This document shows, piece by piece, positions 33,240-42,647 of a DNA stretch of 64,000 nucleotides. The DNA is taken from positions 129,573-193,572 of the forward strand of contig NZ_KB902474.1 in assembly GCF_000379525.1 (NCBI RefSeq), written 5' to 3'. A program made the position numbers and the translations under genes. Under the pieces are notes generated by a model, which was not told where the DNA came from, did not search any database, and saw nothing but the letters and a program-made list of their open reading frames with translations. This DNA comes from Lamprocystis purpurea DSM 4197 (lineage in GTDB: Bacteria > Pseudomonadota > Gammaproteobacteria > Chromatiales > Chromatiaceae). How positions within the stretch are numbered: position 1 is the stretch's first letter; each line of letters begins with the position of its first letter.

Positions 33240-34127
33240 ATGTCCACCACTGACACCATTACAGAAACACAGAAGATCCGGGGCGACGCCCTGGCCAAAG
33301 ACGTTCGCCAGGCGGTTGCCGCGCGTGCCGCGGTGCTGACGGCAACCGGTTTCAAGCCGAAGATGGCGGTGATCCTTGCCTCTGATGATCCGGCGTCGCT
33401 CAGCTATTCGCAATCGAAGCAGCGCACCGCCGCCCAACTGGGTATCGAACTTGACATCCATGACCTGGGCAGCGACACCACACAGGAGCGCTTGGAGGAG
33501 ACCTGTCGGGCGCTGTCGCGGGATGTGACGGTGCACGGCATTCTGTTGGAGCTGCCGCTCGCCCCGCACCTTCACGGCGACCGGGCACTGGACCTGATCG
33601 CGCCGGCCAAAGACATCGACGGCATGACCGCCTACAGCATGGGTCTGATCACCACCGGACGGGAGGACGAGGCGCTGACCTCGGCGACGGCGCAGGCCTG
33701 CATCATGCTCGCGGAGACGCGCGGCTCGGTGGCCGGCAAGCAGGTAGCCGTCATCGGGCGCGGGCGCACCGTCGGCCGGCCCCTGGCCAGCATGCTGGTG
33801 AATCGCCATGCCACGGTGACCGTGTGCCACAGCCGCACCCGCGATCTCGCGGCGGTGCTGGCGGATTGTGAGCTGGTATTCGTGGCCATCGGCCGGGCCC
33901 ATCAGATCGGGCGCGCGCAGGTGCGGGCGGGCCAGATCCTCATCGATGCGGGCATCAATTATCTGAACGGCAAGCTGGTCGGAGACCTGGACGCGGCCGC
34001 GGTGGAGGGCCTCGCCGCGGCGCTGACGCCGGTTCCCGGCGGTGTCGGGCCGCTGACCTCCGCGCTGATCTTTCAAAATCTGATCCGCGCGGCCGAGAGA
34101 CAACAGACTGATCCGACGACGCGATGA
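33240..34127 (+). CDS. folD: Methylenetetrahydrofolate dehydrogenase/cyclohydrolase (FolD family)
   Basis: A 295-aa FolD-family protein that interconverts 5,10-methylene-, methenyl- and 10-formyl-tetrahydrofolate. The catalytic Tyr-x3-Lys is present (SLSYSQSKQRTAAQLGI), followed by GILLELPLAPHLH, PAKDIDGMT, the NADP-site VIGRGRTVGRPLASMLVNRHATVTVCHSRT and the terminal PVPGGVGPLTSALIFQNLIRAA. The substrate-pocket segment departs from the common GILVQLPLPxHI. The ATG at 33240 fits the family; a longer open frame upstream is noise. The stop overlaps fchA by four bases, so the pair is coupled. Confidence 0.9.
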   Translation: MSTTDTITETQKIRGDALAKDVRQAVAARAAVLTATGFKPKMAVILASDDPASLSYSQSKQRTAAQLGIELDIHDLGSDTTQERLEETCRALSRDVTVHGILLELPLAPHLHGDRALDLIAPAKDIDGMTAYSMGLITTGREDEALTSATAQACIMLAETRGSVAGKQVAVIGRGRTVGRPLASMLVNRHATVTVCHSRTRDLAAVLADCELVFVAIGRAHQIGRAQVRAGQILIDAGINYLNGKLVGDLDAAAVEGLAAALTPVPGGVGPLTSALIFQNLIRAAERQQTDPTTR

Positions 34128-34795
34128 ACACTCCAATCACCGATTCAACCGCTGTGACCGACACCCTCTGGACGCAGTCGCTGCAGGACTTTTTATCCGC
34201 CACCGCGAGTGCCCAGCCCACGCCCGGCGGCGGCAGTGTCGCCGGTGTGACCGCGGCTTGCGGCCTGGGTCTGGTGGTGATGGCCCTGGAGATCTCCGGC
34301 AAGCGCAAGGACGCGGCACGGCCCGCGGAGATCACTGCACTGCTGGCCGAATCACGCCCGGTGATGGCGCAGATCGCCGCTGCGGCGGATGCGGATATCG
34401 CGGCCTTCCGGGCCTACATGGCGGCACTCAAGTTGCCGAAGGACACGGATGATAAGAAACGGCAGCGCGCCGAGTCCCTGCAGGCCGCGGTTATCCGCGC
34501 GACTGAATCACCGCTGCAGGCGGCACGGTTCATGGTCGCGGCGCTGCACCTGGCGACCCGTGCCCTGCCGCTCACGCATCCCCATGTGCTGAGCGATGTC
34601 GGGGCCGGCGCCGGCATCCTGGAGGGCGCGCTCAAGGCCGTGCTCTACAATGTGGACATCAATCTTCCCGGCTTGCGGGATGCCGCATTCCAATCGGCTT
34701 GCGGCACGGCCCGTGTCCAACTGGCCGAGGAAGGTTCCCGGCTCGCGGCTGAGGTGCTGGCAACCGTTTCGCGCGGTCTGGGCGGCCCGGCCTGA
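34124..34795 (+). CDS. fchA: Cyclodeaminase/methenyltetrahydrofolate cyclohydrolase (FchA-like)
   Basis: A 223-aa all-helical protein of the FTCD-C/FchA family: QDFLSATASAQPTPGGGSVAG is the glycine-rich folate-binding turn, with DADIAAFRAYMAALKLPKDTD and LPLTHPHVLSDVGAGAGILEGALKAVLYNVDINL further on. FchA hydrolyses methenyl-THF to 10-formyl-THF. It is ATGA-coupled to folD, which suggests that FolD acts here mainly as dehydrogenase while FchA supplies the cyclohydrolase step, as in methylotrophs; this is inference. The Uma2 gene follows after about 10 bases on the same strand. Confidence 0.85.
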   Translation: MNTPITDSTAVTDTLWTQSLQDFLSATASAQPTPGGGSVAGVTAACGLGLVVMALEISGKRKDAARPAEITALLAESRPVMAQIAAAADADIAAFRAYMAALKLPKDTDDKKRQRAESLQAAVIRATESPLQAARFMVAALHLATRALPLTHPHVLSDVGAGAGILEGALKAVLYNVDINLPGLRDAAFQSACGTARVQLAEEGSRLAAEVLATVSRGLGGPA

Positions 34796-34804
34796 GTCTT
34801 ACCC

Positions 34805-35395
34805 ATGCCCACCGTCATCGACCCACCCGCCGCCACCGACAACGCGGTGCAGCGCATCCTGCTCGAAGGTGTCTCCTGGCAGCGCTTCGAACAGTTGTCC
34901 GCCTGCTTCGAGGACAGCCGTGCGGTCCGCCTCACGTACCTGGATGGGAGCCTGGAGCTCATGTCGCCGATCGGGCCAGAGCACGAAACGCGCAAGATGA
35001 GCATCGGCTATCTCCTCGAGGCCTATCTGACCGCGCACGGGATCCGCTTCTATGGCCGCGGCGGCTTCACCCTGAAGCAGCCCGGCCGGGCCGCCGGTGA
35101 GCCGGACCAGTCCTACTGCATCGGCTCCGACAAGTCACTGCCGGATCTCGTCATCGAGGTCGTCGTCACCCACGAGGCGCTCAGCAAGCTCCCGCTTTAT
35201 CAGGGGTTGGGGATCCTGGAGGTCTGGCTCTGGCGCAACGGCGATCTGGAGGTCCATGTACTGGAACCCGACGGCTACCGCCGCGACACCCGCAGCCGAC
35301 TGCTGCCGGATCTGGATCTGGCCCTGCTCGCCGCCCATGCGCGGATGCCGGACCAATACGACGCGGTGCAGGCGTTTCGGCGCTTGATCGTTTAG
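34805..35395 (+). CDS. Uma2 family (DUF820) PD-(D/E)XK endonuclease-like protein, copy 1
   Basis: 196 aa, a Uma2/DUF820 protein with the restriction-endonuclease fold: RLTYLDGSLELMSPIGPEHE, then PDLVIEVVVTHEALSKLPLYQ (the acidic P-D...E-x-V nuclease signature) and LGILEVWLWRNGDLEVHVLE. The family is very abundant in cyanobacteria and purple sulfur bacteria and its function is uncertain. It is downstream of fchA and converges with the REC-REC-GGDEF-EAL gene, overlapping it by four bases at the stops. Confidence 0.85.
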   Translation: MPTVIDPPAATDNAVQRILLEGVSWQRFEQLSACFEDSRAVRLTYLDGSLELMSPIGPEHETRKMSIGYLLEAYLTAHGIRFYGRGGFTLKQPGRAAGEPDQSYCIGSDKSLPDLVIEVVVTHEALSKLPLYQGLGILEVWLWRNGDLEVHVLEPDGYRRDTRSRLLPDLDLALLAAHARMPDQYDAVQAFRRLIV

Positions 35396-37485
35396 GCGAG
35401 ATACTCCGCCTTGGTAAAGTCGTAACTGAGTTCCGCGCTCGGTAACTGGAGGTAATTGCCCTGCAGGAAATCCGGGCGGCAGTTCCAGACGCGCGCGATG
35501 GTTTCCGGGTCCTCGATGCCGGCGGCGATGACCGCGGACCCCAGGTCGCGCAAGTCGCGGACGATCCTGGCCAGCACGCCCTGTTCAGAGTTCGTCAGGG
35601 TATGGGTGGAGAGTTTGACCAGGGAGACCGCGAACTCCGCCAGGATCTCCCGTTCGGCTGGGTTGCCGGAGCAGTCGGCGATACAGACCTGGACCCCGTA
35701 TTTGCGCAGGTTGGCCATCAAGGGCCTGGCCGTGTCCAGGTCGCGCACGATTTCGCTCATCCGCAGCGCCAGCAGCGGCCGTAAGCGGATCAGGTTGCGC
35801 TGGACGATCTGGTCGCGGAACCACTGGAGCCACTGGGGGGCGGCGACCGCGGTCAGCGTCTGATGGACGAGCAGCCGCAGCCGCGGGTGCGCGACCCGCT
35901 GGACGTCCATCACGTCCATCGCGCGCTGCATCACCCAACGGTCAATCGCCGGCATGAGACCGGTCCGTTCGGCCACGGGCAGGAAGTCGTGGGGTGGTAT
36001 GTGCTCGCCGTCCGGGGCGCGCAGCCGCAACTGGACCTCGTAGAGTTCACCGGCGTCCTGGCCCAGCGACAGGATGGGTTGGAACAGCAGCATCAGCCCC
36101 TGGCGGGCAATGGCGCCTTCAAGCAGGGTGCGGATTTGGGCATCCGCCTGCGCGGGTTGCCCCGGGGTGACCGCCGGCTCCCAGAACTGCACCCGATTCC
36201 CGCCGGCCGCCTGCGCGGCCATGGCGGCCTTCTGCCCGCGCGAGAGCATGGTCAGCGCATCGTCCGCCGCGGGCGCAAAGCGTCCGATGCCGATGCTGAC
36301 CGTTGTCTGGTGCTCCGCGGCCTCCGCCGCCGACCCGGTGCGGCCCGCCGATCCGGAGTCGGCGAGCAGGTGGCGCAGCCGCTCGGCCAGGTCGACCAGC
36401 GCGCGCGCATCATCGCGCTTGGCCAGCAAGGCATAGCTGAAGTCCCCCAGCCGCGTGGCGCATTCCTCGGGGGTCATACGGTTGCTGAGTTCGACCTCCA
36501 GGCGGCGCGACAGTCGATCCGTCCCATCGAAACCGAGCCGATCCAGGGTCTCTTGCGGCGAGTCGATCTCGATCAGCAAGAGCCCGCCCTCACCCGTGGT
36601 CCCGCAGGAGCGGACACAGCGATCCAGGTGCCGCATGAATTGGTCGGGCTGGAGCAGCCCGGCGGCGGCATCCCGGCGACTGACCGCCAGCCGGCGCTCG
36701 CGCAGCCAGCGGGCCATGCGGATGCGGTGTTCGATCGAGTCGATCAGCAGTTTGCGCTGGATCGGTTTGGCGAGAAAGCTGTCGCCGCCCACGCGCAAGG
36801 CGTCCATCTGCCGGTCAAGGTCCAGTTCCGACGACAGAAAGATGATGGGCAGATCCAGGAACTCGTCCTGATCACGGATGATCGCCGTGAGCTCGTCGCC
36901 GTTGGCGTCCGGCATGTAGAGATCCATCAACACCAGATCCGGTCGGAAAGAGCGGATCGCGTCCAGAACCTTGAGCGGCTCGCCGACCACCCGTGATTCG
37001 ATGTTGGCGTTGGTGAGCAGCAGGGCGACATACTTGGCCTGGGCCGGGTCATCCTCGACCACCAGTACACGGTAACGGCCGGCGTCGCCGATGCCGCTGA
37101 GTTGCAGCACCCGCTGGGCCAGATCCCCGGCCGCGACCGGGGCCAAGTAGACGCCCTGGGCACCGGCCCGCATGGCCTGCAGGCGCGTCTCGATGGCCTC
37201 CCGCGCGGCGATGCACAGGAGTTCCGGACGTTGCTCCGCGTTGGCCAGCAGGCCGTTGAGAAAGGGTTCCAGGGTCGTGCCGGTCGGCACCTTGTCCATT
37301 TCCAGGATCAGCACGGCCGGGGCGGTCTGCGCGGTCGCCGCGGCCAGGGCGTCCGGGGCGGCGAAGATCCGCAGCGTCAGTCCCTTCTGGTTGAGGAGCG
37401 AACTCAGGTCGAGGCACAGCGCCGTATCGTCACCCAGGTAGTAAACGTGGTTTTTGGGTATCCGGTGCGTCATGGGAGTCAGCAT
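35392..37485 (-). CDS. FimX-like REC-REC-GGDEF-EAL signalling protein (degenerate catalytic sites)
   Basis: 697 aa. A first receiver-like domain (to about residue 125) looks degenerate. A second REC begins RVLVVEDDPAQAKYV with phosphoacceptor Asp in LVLMDLYMPDANGDE. A GGDEF-like domain follows in which the signature is RLGDFSYALL. The EAL-like domain has YEVQLRLRAPDGE in place of the E-A/V-L motif. Loss of both active-site motifs is the pattern of FimX, which binds cyclic di-GMP without making or cleaving it and controls type IV pili. Role by analogy: c-di-GMP effector. The ATG at 37485 has GAGGT six bases upstream; an ATG four codons later is also possible. It is divergent from the thiC riboswitch region. 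Confidence 0.85.
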   Translation of the reverse strand: MLTPMTHRIPKNHVYYLGDDTALCLDLSSLLNQKGLTLRIFAAPDALAAATAQTAPAVLILEMDKVPTGTTLEPFLNGLLANAEQRPELLCIAAREAIETRLQAMRAGAQGVYLAPVAAGDLAQRVLQLSGIGDAGRYRVLVVEDDPAQAKYVALLLTNANIESRVVGEPLKVLDAIRSFRPDLVLMDLYMPDANGDELTAIIRDQDEFLDLPIIFLSSELDLDRQMDALRVGGDSFLAKPIQRKLLIDSIEHRIRMARWLRERRLAVSRRDAAAGLLQPDQFMRHLDRCVRSCGTTGEGGLLLIEIDSPQETLDRLGFDGTDRLSRRLEVELSNRMTPEECATRLGDFSYALLAKRDDARALVDLAERLRHLLADSGSAGRTGSAAEAAEHQTTVSIGIGRFAPAADDALTMLSRGQKAAMAAQAAGGNRVQFWEPAVTPGQPAQADAQIRTLLEGAIARQGLMLLFQPILSLGQDAGELYEVQLRLRAPDGEHIPPHDFLPVAERTGLMPAIDRWVMQRAMDVMDVQRVAHPRLRLLVHQTLTAVAAPQWLQWFRDQIVQRNLIRLRPLLALRMSEIVRDLDTARPLMANLRKYGVQVCIADCSGNPAEREILAEFAVSLVKLSTHTLTNSEQGVLARIVRDLRDLGSAVIAAGIEDPETIARVWNCRPDFLQGNYLQLPSAELSYDFTKAEYLA

Positions 37486-37745
37486 CTCGTGAACCTCGAT
37501 GCAGTCTGCTTGGTTTCCCAGGGCCGAAACGTGCATGCACGCCGGCCTCCCTGCTGTCGCCGACCGACTCGCCGCGGTTCCTTCGCTGTGTCTGCGGACG
37601 CGCGGCGGCTGTCAGCGCGTGCTTAAGGTAGCACGTCCGGGCCTTTGGCTTGCGTTCCGGTCGCACCCGCGGGCCTGCCCGGTCGTGTATCAGTATCACG
37701 GTGGTTGAAATCTGCCGACGATTTCTATAGGTTTCCCGATTGAAA

Positions 37746-37829
37746 CCTGCTGGGGGTGTCCGAACCGAGTGTCGGGCTGAGAGAGTCCCTTTGAACCTGA
37801 TCCGGATCATGCCGGCGCAGGAAAGCAGG
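37746..37829 (+). promoter_or_regulatory. TPP riboswitch (THI element)
   Basis: The conserved thi-box sequences are present in order: GGGGGTGTCCG, CGGGCTGAGAGA, CCCTTTGAACCTGATCCGG and ATCATGCCGGCGCAGGAAA, enclosed by P1 arms CCTGCT (37746-37751) and AGCAGG (37824-37829). It lies 163 bases before thiC. A further hairpin CGCTGGTT/AACCAGCG at 37928-37957 could be part of the expression platform; there is no T-run, so control of translation or Rho access is likelier than intrinsic termination. A TTGAAA...TATAGG pair at 37705-37731 (spacing 15) may be the promoter. Confidence 0.95.
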
Positions 37830-37947
37830 CGAACCCTCGCCGGAACCCCGCGTCGCCGCGGTCCCGCCGCCGCCTGTTCGCTGCCGCTTTCCGTCCCGCC
37901 GGCCTCTGGCCGATCGATCAGCCCCGACGCTGGTTCCCGGAATTTGA

Positions 37948-39885
<1,938 letters not shown>

Positions 39886-39939
39886 CGAGGCAGACGGGTT
39901 TTCCTTCGCTTGGGATCAACCGACAATAGGCAGCAGCCC

Positions 39940-40509
39940 ATGTCCAGCACCGCCGAAGACCTGATCCACCGTCACCGCTATACGGTGGAGGATTATTACC
40001 GTATGGGCGAGGTCGGCATCCTCGCACCGGATGCGCGGGTCGAACTGATTGACGGGGAGGTGATCGAGATGCCGCCGATTGGAGCGCCGCATGCGAGTAT
40101 CGTGACCGATCTGCAGACGGCACTGGTGCGGGCGGTGGGGGATGCCGCGGTTGTGCGCGTGCAGAACCCCATTCAGTTGGGCCGACACGACGAGCCCCAA
40201 CCCGACATCGCCCTCGTCAGGCCGCCGGCCTCCAAGTACCGCCGGCGCCACCCGGCGCCCGCGGATATCTTGCTGCTGATCGAGGTTGCCGACACCACGC
40301 TGCGCTACGATCGCGACGTAAAGATCCACGTCTATGGCCGGGCCGGTATTCCCGAGGCGTGGCTATTGGATGTCAATGCCCGTACCATCAGGTGTTACCG
40401 CGCACCAAGTCACACCGGATACCTGGAATCGGAGCCCGTGACCGATGTAACGGCGGTGAGGGTTCCCGGCTTGGAGTCAGTCCATCTCGATCTCTCGCGT
40501 CTGCTGTAG
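39940..40509 (+). CDS. Uma2 family (DUF820) endonuclease-like protein, copy 2
   Basis: 189 aa with the Uma2 layout: YTVEDYYRMGEVGILAPDARVELIDGEVIEMPPIG at the N-terminus, QPDIALV and ADILLLIEVADTTLRYDRDVKIHVYGRAGIPEAWLLDV for the PD-(D/E)XK core. It belongs to the branch with DVKIxxYxxAGIPEAWLVD, distinct from copy 1. The ATG at 39940 was chosen (start MSSTAED); the frame is open ten codons further upstream. No role can be assigned. Confidence 0.85.
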   Translation: MSSTAEDLIHRHRYTVEDYYRMGEVGILAPDARVELIDGEVIEMPPIGAPHASIVTDLQTALVRAVGDAAVVRVQNPIQLGRHDEPQPDIALVRPPASKYRRRHPAPADILLLIEVADTTLRYDRDVKIHVYGRAGIPEAWLLDVNARTIRCYRAPSHTGYLESEPVTDVTAVRVPGLESVHLDLSRLL

Positions 40510-40921
40510 GGTGCGGCGACGAAGGGACATTGGCGGCGAATGCTCCCGACCGCGGAGTCTGGAAAGAACCTATCTCACGCCAAGTCGCCAAGCACGCCAA
40601 GAATCGCGCAATTCTGCGGTGCTCCCCGGTCACTCCGCGAGCGCCTCCGGTTTCGCTATTGCCTTGAAGACCCTTGGCGTCTTGGCGCCTTGGCGTGAGC
40701 CATTCCGGGTCTGCGCCAAGCTGGTGCGGCGGATGCGTCCGCGTGGGCGCAATTCGCCACCAGTGTCAGGAACGAACTGCACCCTTCAAGAAACCTGGTG
40801 GCCGGAGCGATGTTCAGGGCGCGCCTGCGCGACCGGGTTATTGCCGTTCATTGACGCGCCCCGAGGCTCAGCCGATACTCGTGTGAAGTGAGTGAGTCCC
40901 ACTCGAATCGGAAGACGCAAC
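40510..40921. repeat. Gene-free gap with CGCCAAG-type inverted repeats
   Basis: CTCACGCCAAGTCGCCAAGC at 40573-40592 is mirrored by CTTGGCGCCTTGGCGTGAGC near 40680-40700. The same motif occurs at about 3462-3483. Several weak open frames are visible but none has a domain. I see no gene. Confidence 0.55.
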
Positions 40922-41398
40922 ATGGCACTCGCGCGTAAGCTCCAACCTTTAGGCGACGCCTGTCCCGATGGCTACGAAAGCGATCTGGTGGCCTGGGCCG
41001 AGGCGAACGCGGCATTGCTCCGCCAGCGGCGACTCGCCGAGATCGATGTCGACCACATTGCCGAGGAGTTGGAAGACTTGGGCAAGAGCGAACGGCGCGC
41101 CTTGGGCAGTCATCTGCGTAACCTCCTGCTGCATCTCTTGAAGTGGGAGTTTCAGCCCAGTCGCCGCGGCACCAGTTGGCAGCGGTCCATCATCAGCGCC
41201 CGGCGCGAAATCGCCGTCATCCTCGAAGATAGTCCGAGTCTGGTCGGCAGCGTCCCGACTCTGATCCTGCGGGAATACCCCTCGGCGAGACGGCTCGCGG
41301 CCATCGAGACCAAACTCCAGGCGGATCGCTTTCCCTCCGCCTGTCCTTACACCACGGAACAGATCATCGCGGACGTTTATTGGCCGGGTACCGCCTAG
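40922..41398 (+). CDS. DUF29 family protein
   Basis: 158 aa, a DUF29 protein recognised from YESDLVAWAEANAALLRQRRLAEIDVDHIAEELEDLGKSERRALGSHLRNLLLHLLKWEFQP, the single conserved block of the family, and a C-terminal CPYTTEQIIADVYWPG. It is helical, soluble and of unknown function; very frequent and multicopy in cyanobacteria and Chromatiaceae. The ATG at 40922 starts the protein (MALARKLQP); an upstream alternative start is weaker. It is monocistronic, followed by a large hairpin repeat. Confidence 0.85.
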   Translation: MALARKLQPLGDACPDGYESDLVAWAEANAALLRQRRLAEIDVDHIAEELEDLGKSERRALGSHLRNLLLHLLKWEFQPSRRGTSWQRSIISARREIAVILEDSPSLVGSVPTLILREYPSARRLAAIETKLQADRFPSACPYTTEQIIADVYWPGTA

Positions 41399-41448
41399 CG
41401 GCACGCGACGGCGGGCCTTGATCATCGTTCCGGCCAGCGATGCTCAAT

Positions 41449-41505
41449 TGGAGTCCAAGGCTTCAGCCTTGGCCTGCCGCTCCAAGGCGGAAGCCTTGGA
41501 CTCCA
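41449..41505. repeat. 24-bp inverted repeat, single mismatch
   Basis: TGGAGTCCAAGGCTTCAGCC(TTGG) at 41449-41472 pairs with its reverse complement at 41482-41505, with one mismatch and a nine-base loop. It lies between the DUF29 gene and the following operon (gap 41399-41663), with no T-run. Confidence 0.8.
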
Positions 41506-41663
41506 GTCGACTTCCCGGAACCGGGCTCACCGGCCGGCTTCGTGGACACGGGCAGCCGCGGTAGATTAGTCTTTGCCAACCGACGCTCGTTTGATGACGT
41601 CCGACCGGACAACTGAAGGAAATCAGTCCGCTGGTGCAAATTTAGGCGGCCCCGAGGCAATTG

Positions 41664-42647
41664 ATGGACTCAAGAGCAATTCCCAGTCTTCACAGCTACT
41701 TGGAAGCGGCCTCGGTATCCGGTGATCCCGAGGAACAGGCGTGTGCCCAGAACTTCTTGCTTGACGAACGTCCGCCTGTGGCCGCGCTGGCCCTGTATCA
41801 GCCCCGTTTCCTCACGGGCTCTATCAGCGGACTGGACGACTGGTACGGTCGACATCGCGGCTACGCAACGGAGCACCTGTTCATTGATCAGGACGAGCCC
41901 CTGATTCCCTACACTTTCCGCGACATCAACATTCGTAACAGGCTGACTCAGATTGATGTGCGTTTGAATCTGATTCGGATTGAGCACGCGGCTTGGCCTT
42001 GCTCTCTGCGCGGACATTCTTTTGAGGAAATCAAGACCCAAATCGAGACGTTTCAGTCTGGTGACGCGTCAGCGAGGGCCTACCTTCAGGGTCTTTGCGA
42101 CGCCTGGAACCCGGAGCGCGACCAACGCCCGGCCTATGTCACGACTGAGATCCAGGTTGAGGACTGCCTGGCCGACGGCGTCGTCGACTGGGCACTGCAG
42201 TTGCGCGACCGTCTGGGGTTAGGCCACTACGACCCTGGCCGTTCCGGACGGCCGGTCGAGATCTTCCTCATGCGCTACCCGGTTGCCGAGGTCATTGCCG
42301 CGTCCGCCGGCCAGGGTCACCCGGCGATCCCGACGGTGCTGGATGGTGACATCAACCCATTCTTTTTCCCAAGCCCACTTCCTCAGCCGAACGCGACCGA
42401 AGCGCTGCGCTACGGCAGAACAGTAAACCTTACTCCGGTAGAAACGGAGAATGATTACCAGATGGGTTGTGAACTGCTACATGCGCGCATCCCTTACCGT
42501 CCCGAGCATTTCTATCGCGCCGGCATCATTACCGAACCGGTGACCATGCCGCTGGTTCGCGCGCGGGGTTTTCACCTGCCCTGGGTCCGTCTCTATGCCG
42601 AGCGGGATGACTTCGGGGCGGATTTCTGCGCCGGTGCCGTGCGATGA
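41664..42647 (+). CDS. Hypothetical protein, first gene of an unknown two-gene operon
   Basis: 327 aa, soluble, with no signal or membrane segment. I do not recognise the family. Features are an N-terminal DSRAIPSLHSYLEAASVSGDPEEQACAQNF, a central aromatic-rich part (FRDINIRNRLTQIDVRLNLIRIEHAAW) and repeated enzyme-like stretches such as YVTTEIQVEDCLADGVVDW and PVEIFLMRYPVAEVIAAS, with INPFFFPSPLPQPN later. GAGG stands nine bases before the ATG. The stop overlaps the TPR gene by four bases, so the two products are made together and may interact. Confidence 0.7.
   Translation: MDSRAIPSLHSYLEAASVSGDPEEQACAQNFLLDERPPVAALALYQPRFLTGSISGLDDWYGRHRGYATEHLFIDQDEPLIPYTFRDINIRNRLTQIDVRLNLIRIEHAAWPCSLRGHSFEEIKTQIETFQSGDASARAYLQGLCDAWNPERDQRPAYVTTEIQVEDCLADGVVDWALQLRDRLGLGHYDPGRSGRPVEIFLMRYPVAEVIAASAGQGHPAIPTVLDGDINPFFFPSPLPQPNATEALRYGRTVNLTPVETENDYQMGCELLHARIPYRPEHFYRAGIITEPVTMPLVRARGFHLPWVRLYAERDDFGADFCAGAVR

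Noticed and set aside
35863..36996. 377-aa plus-strand open frame opposite the FimX-like gene
   Set aside because: Antisense shadow; Gln/Arg/His-rich composition without a domain.
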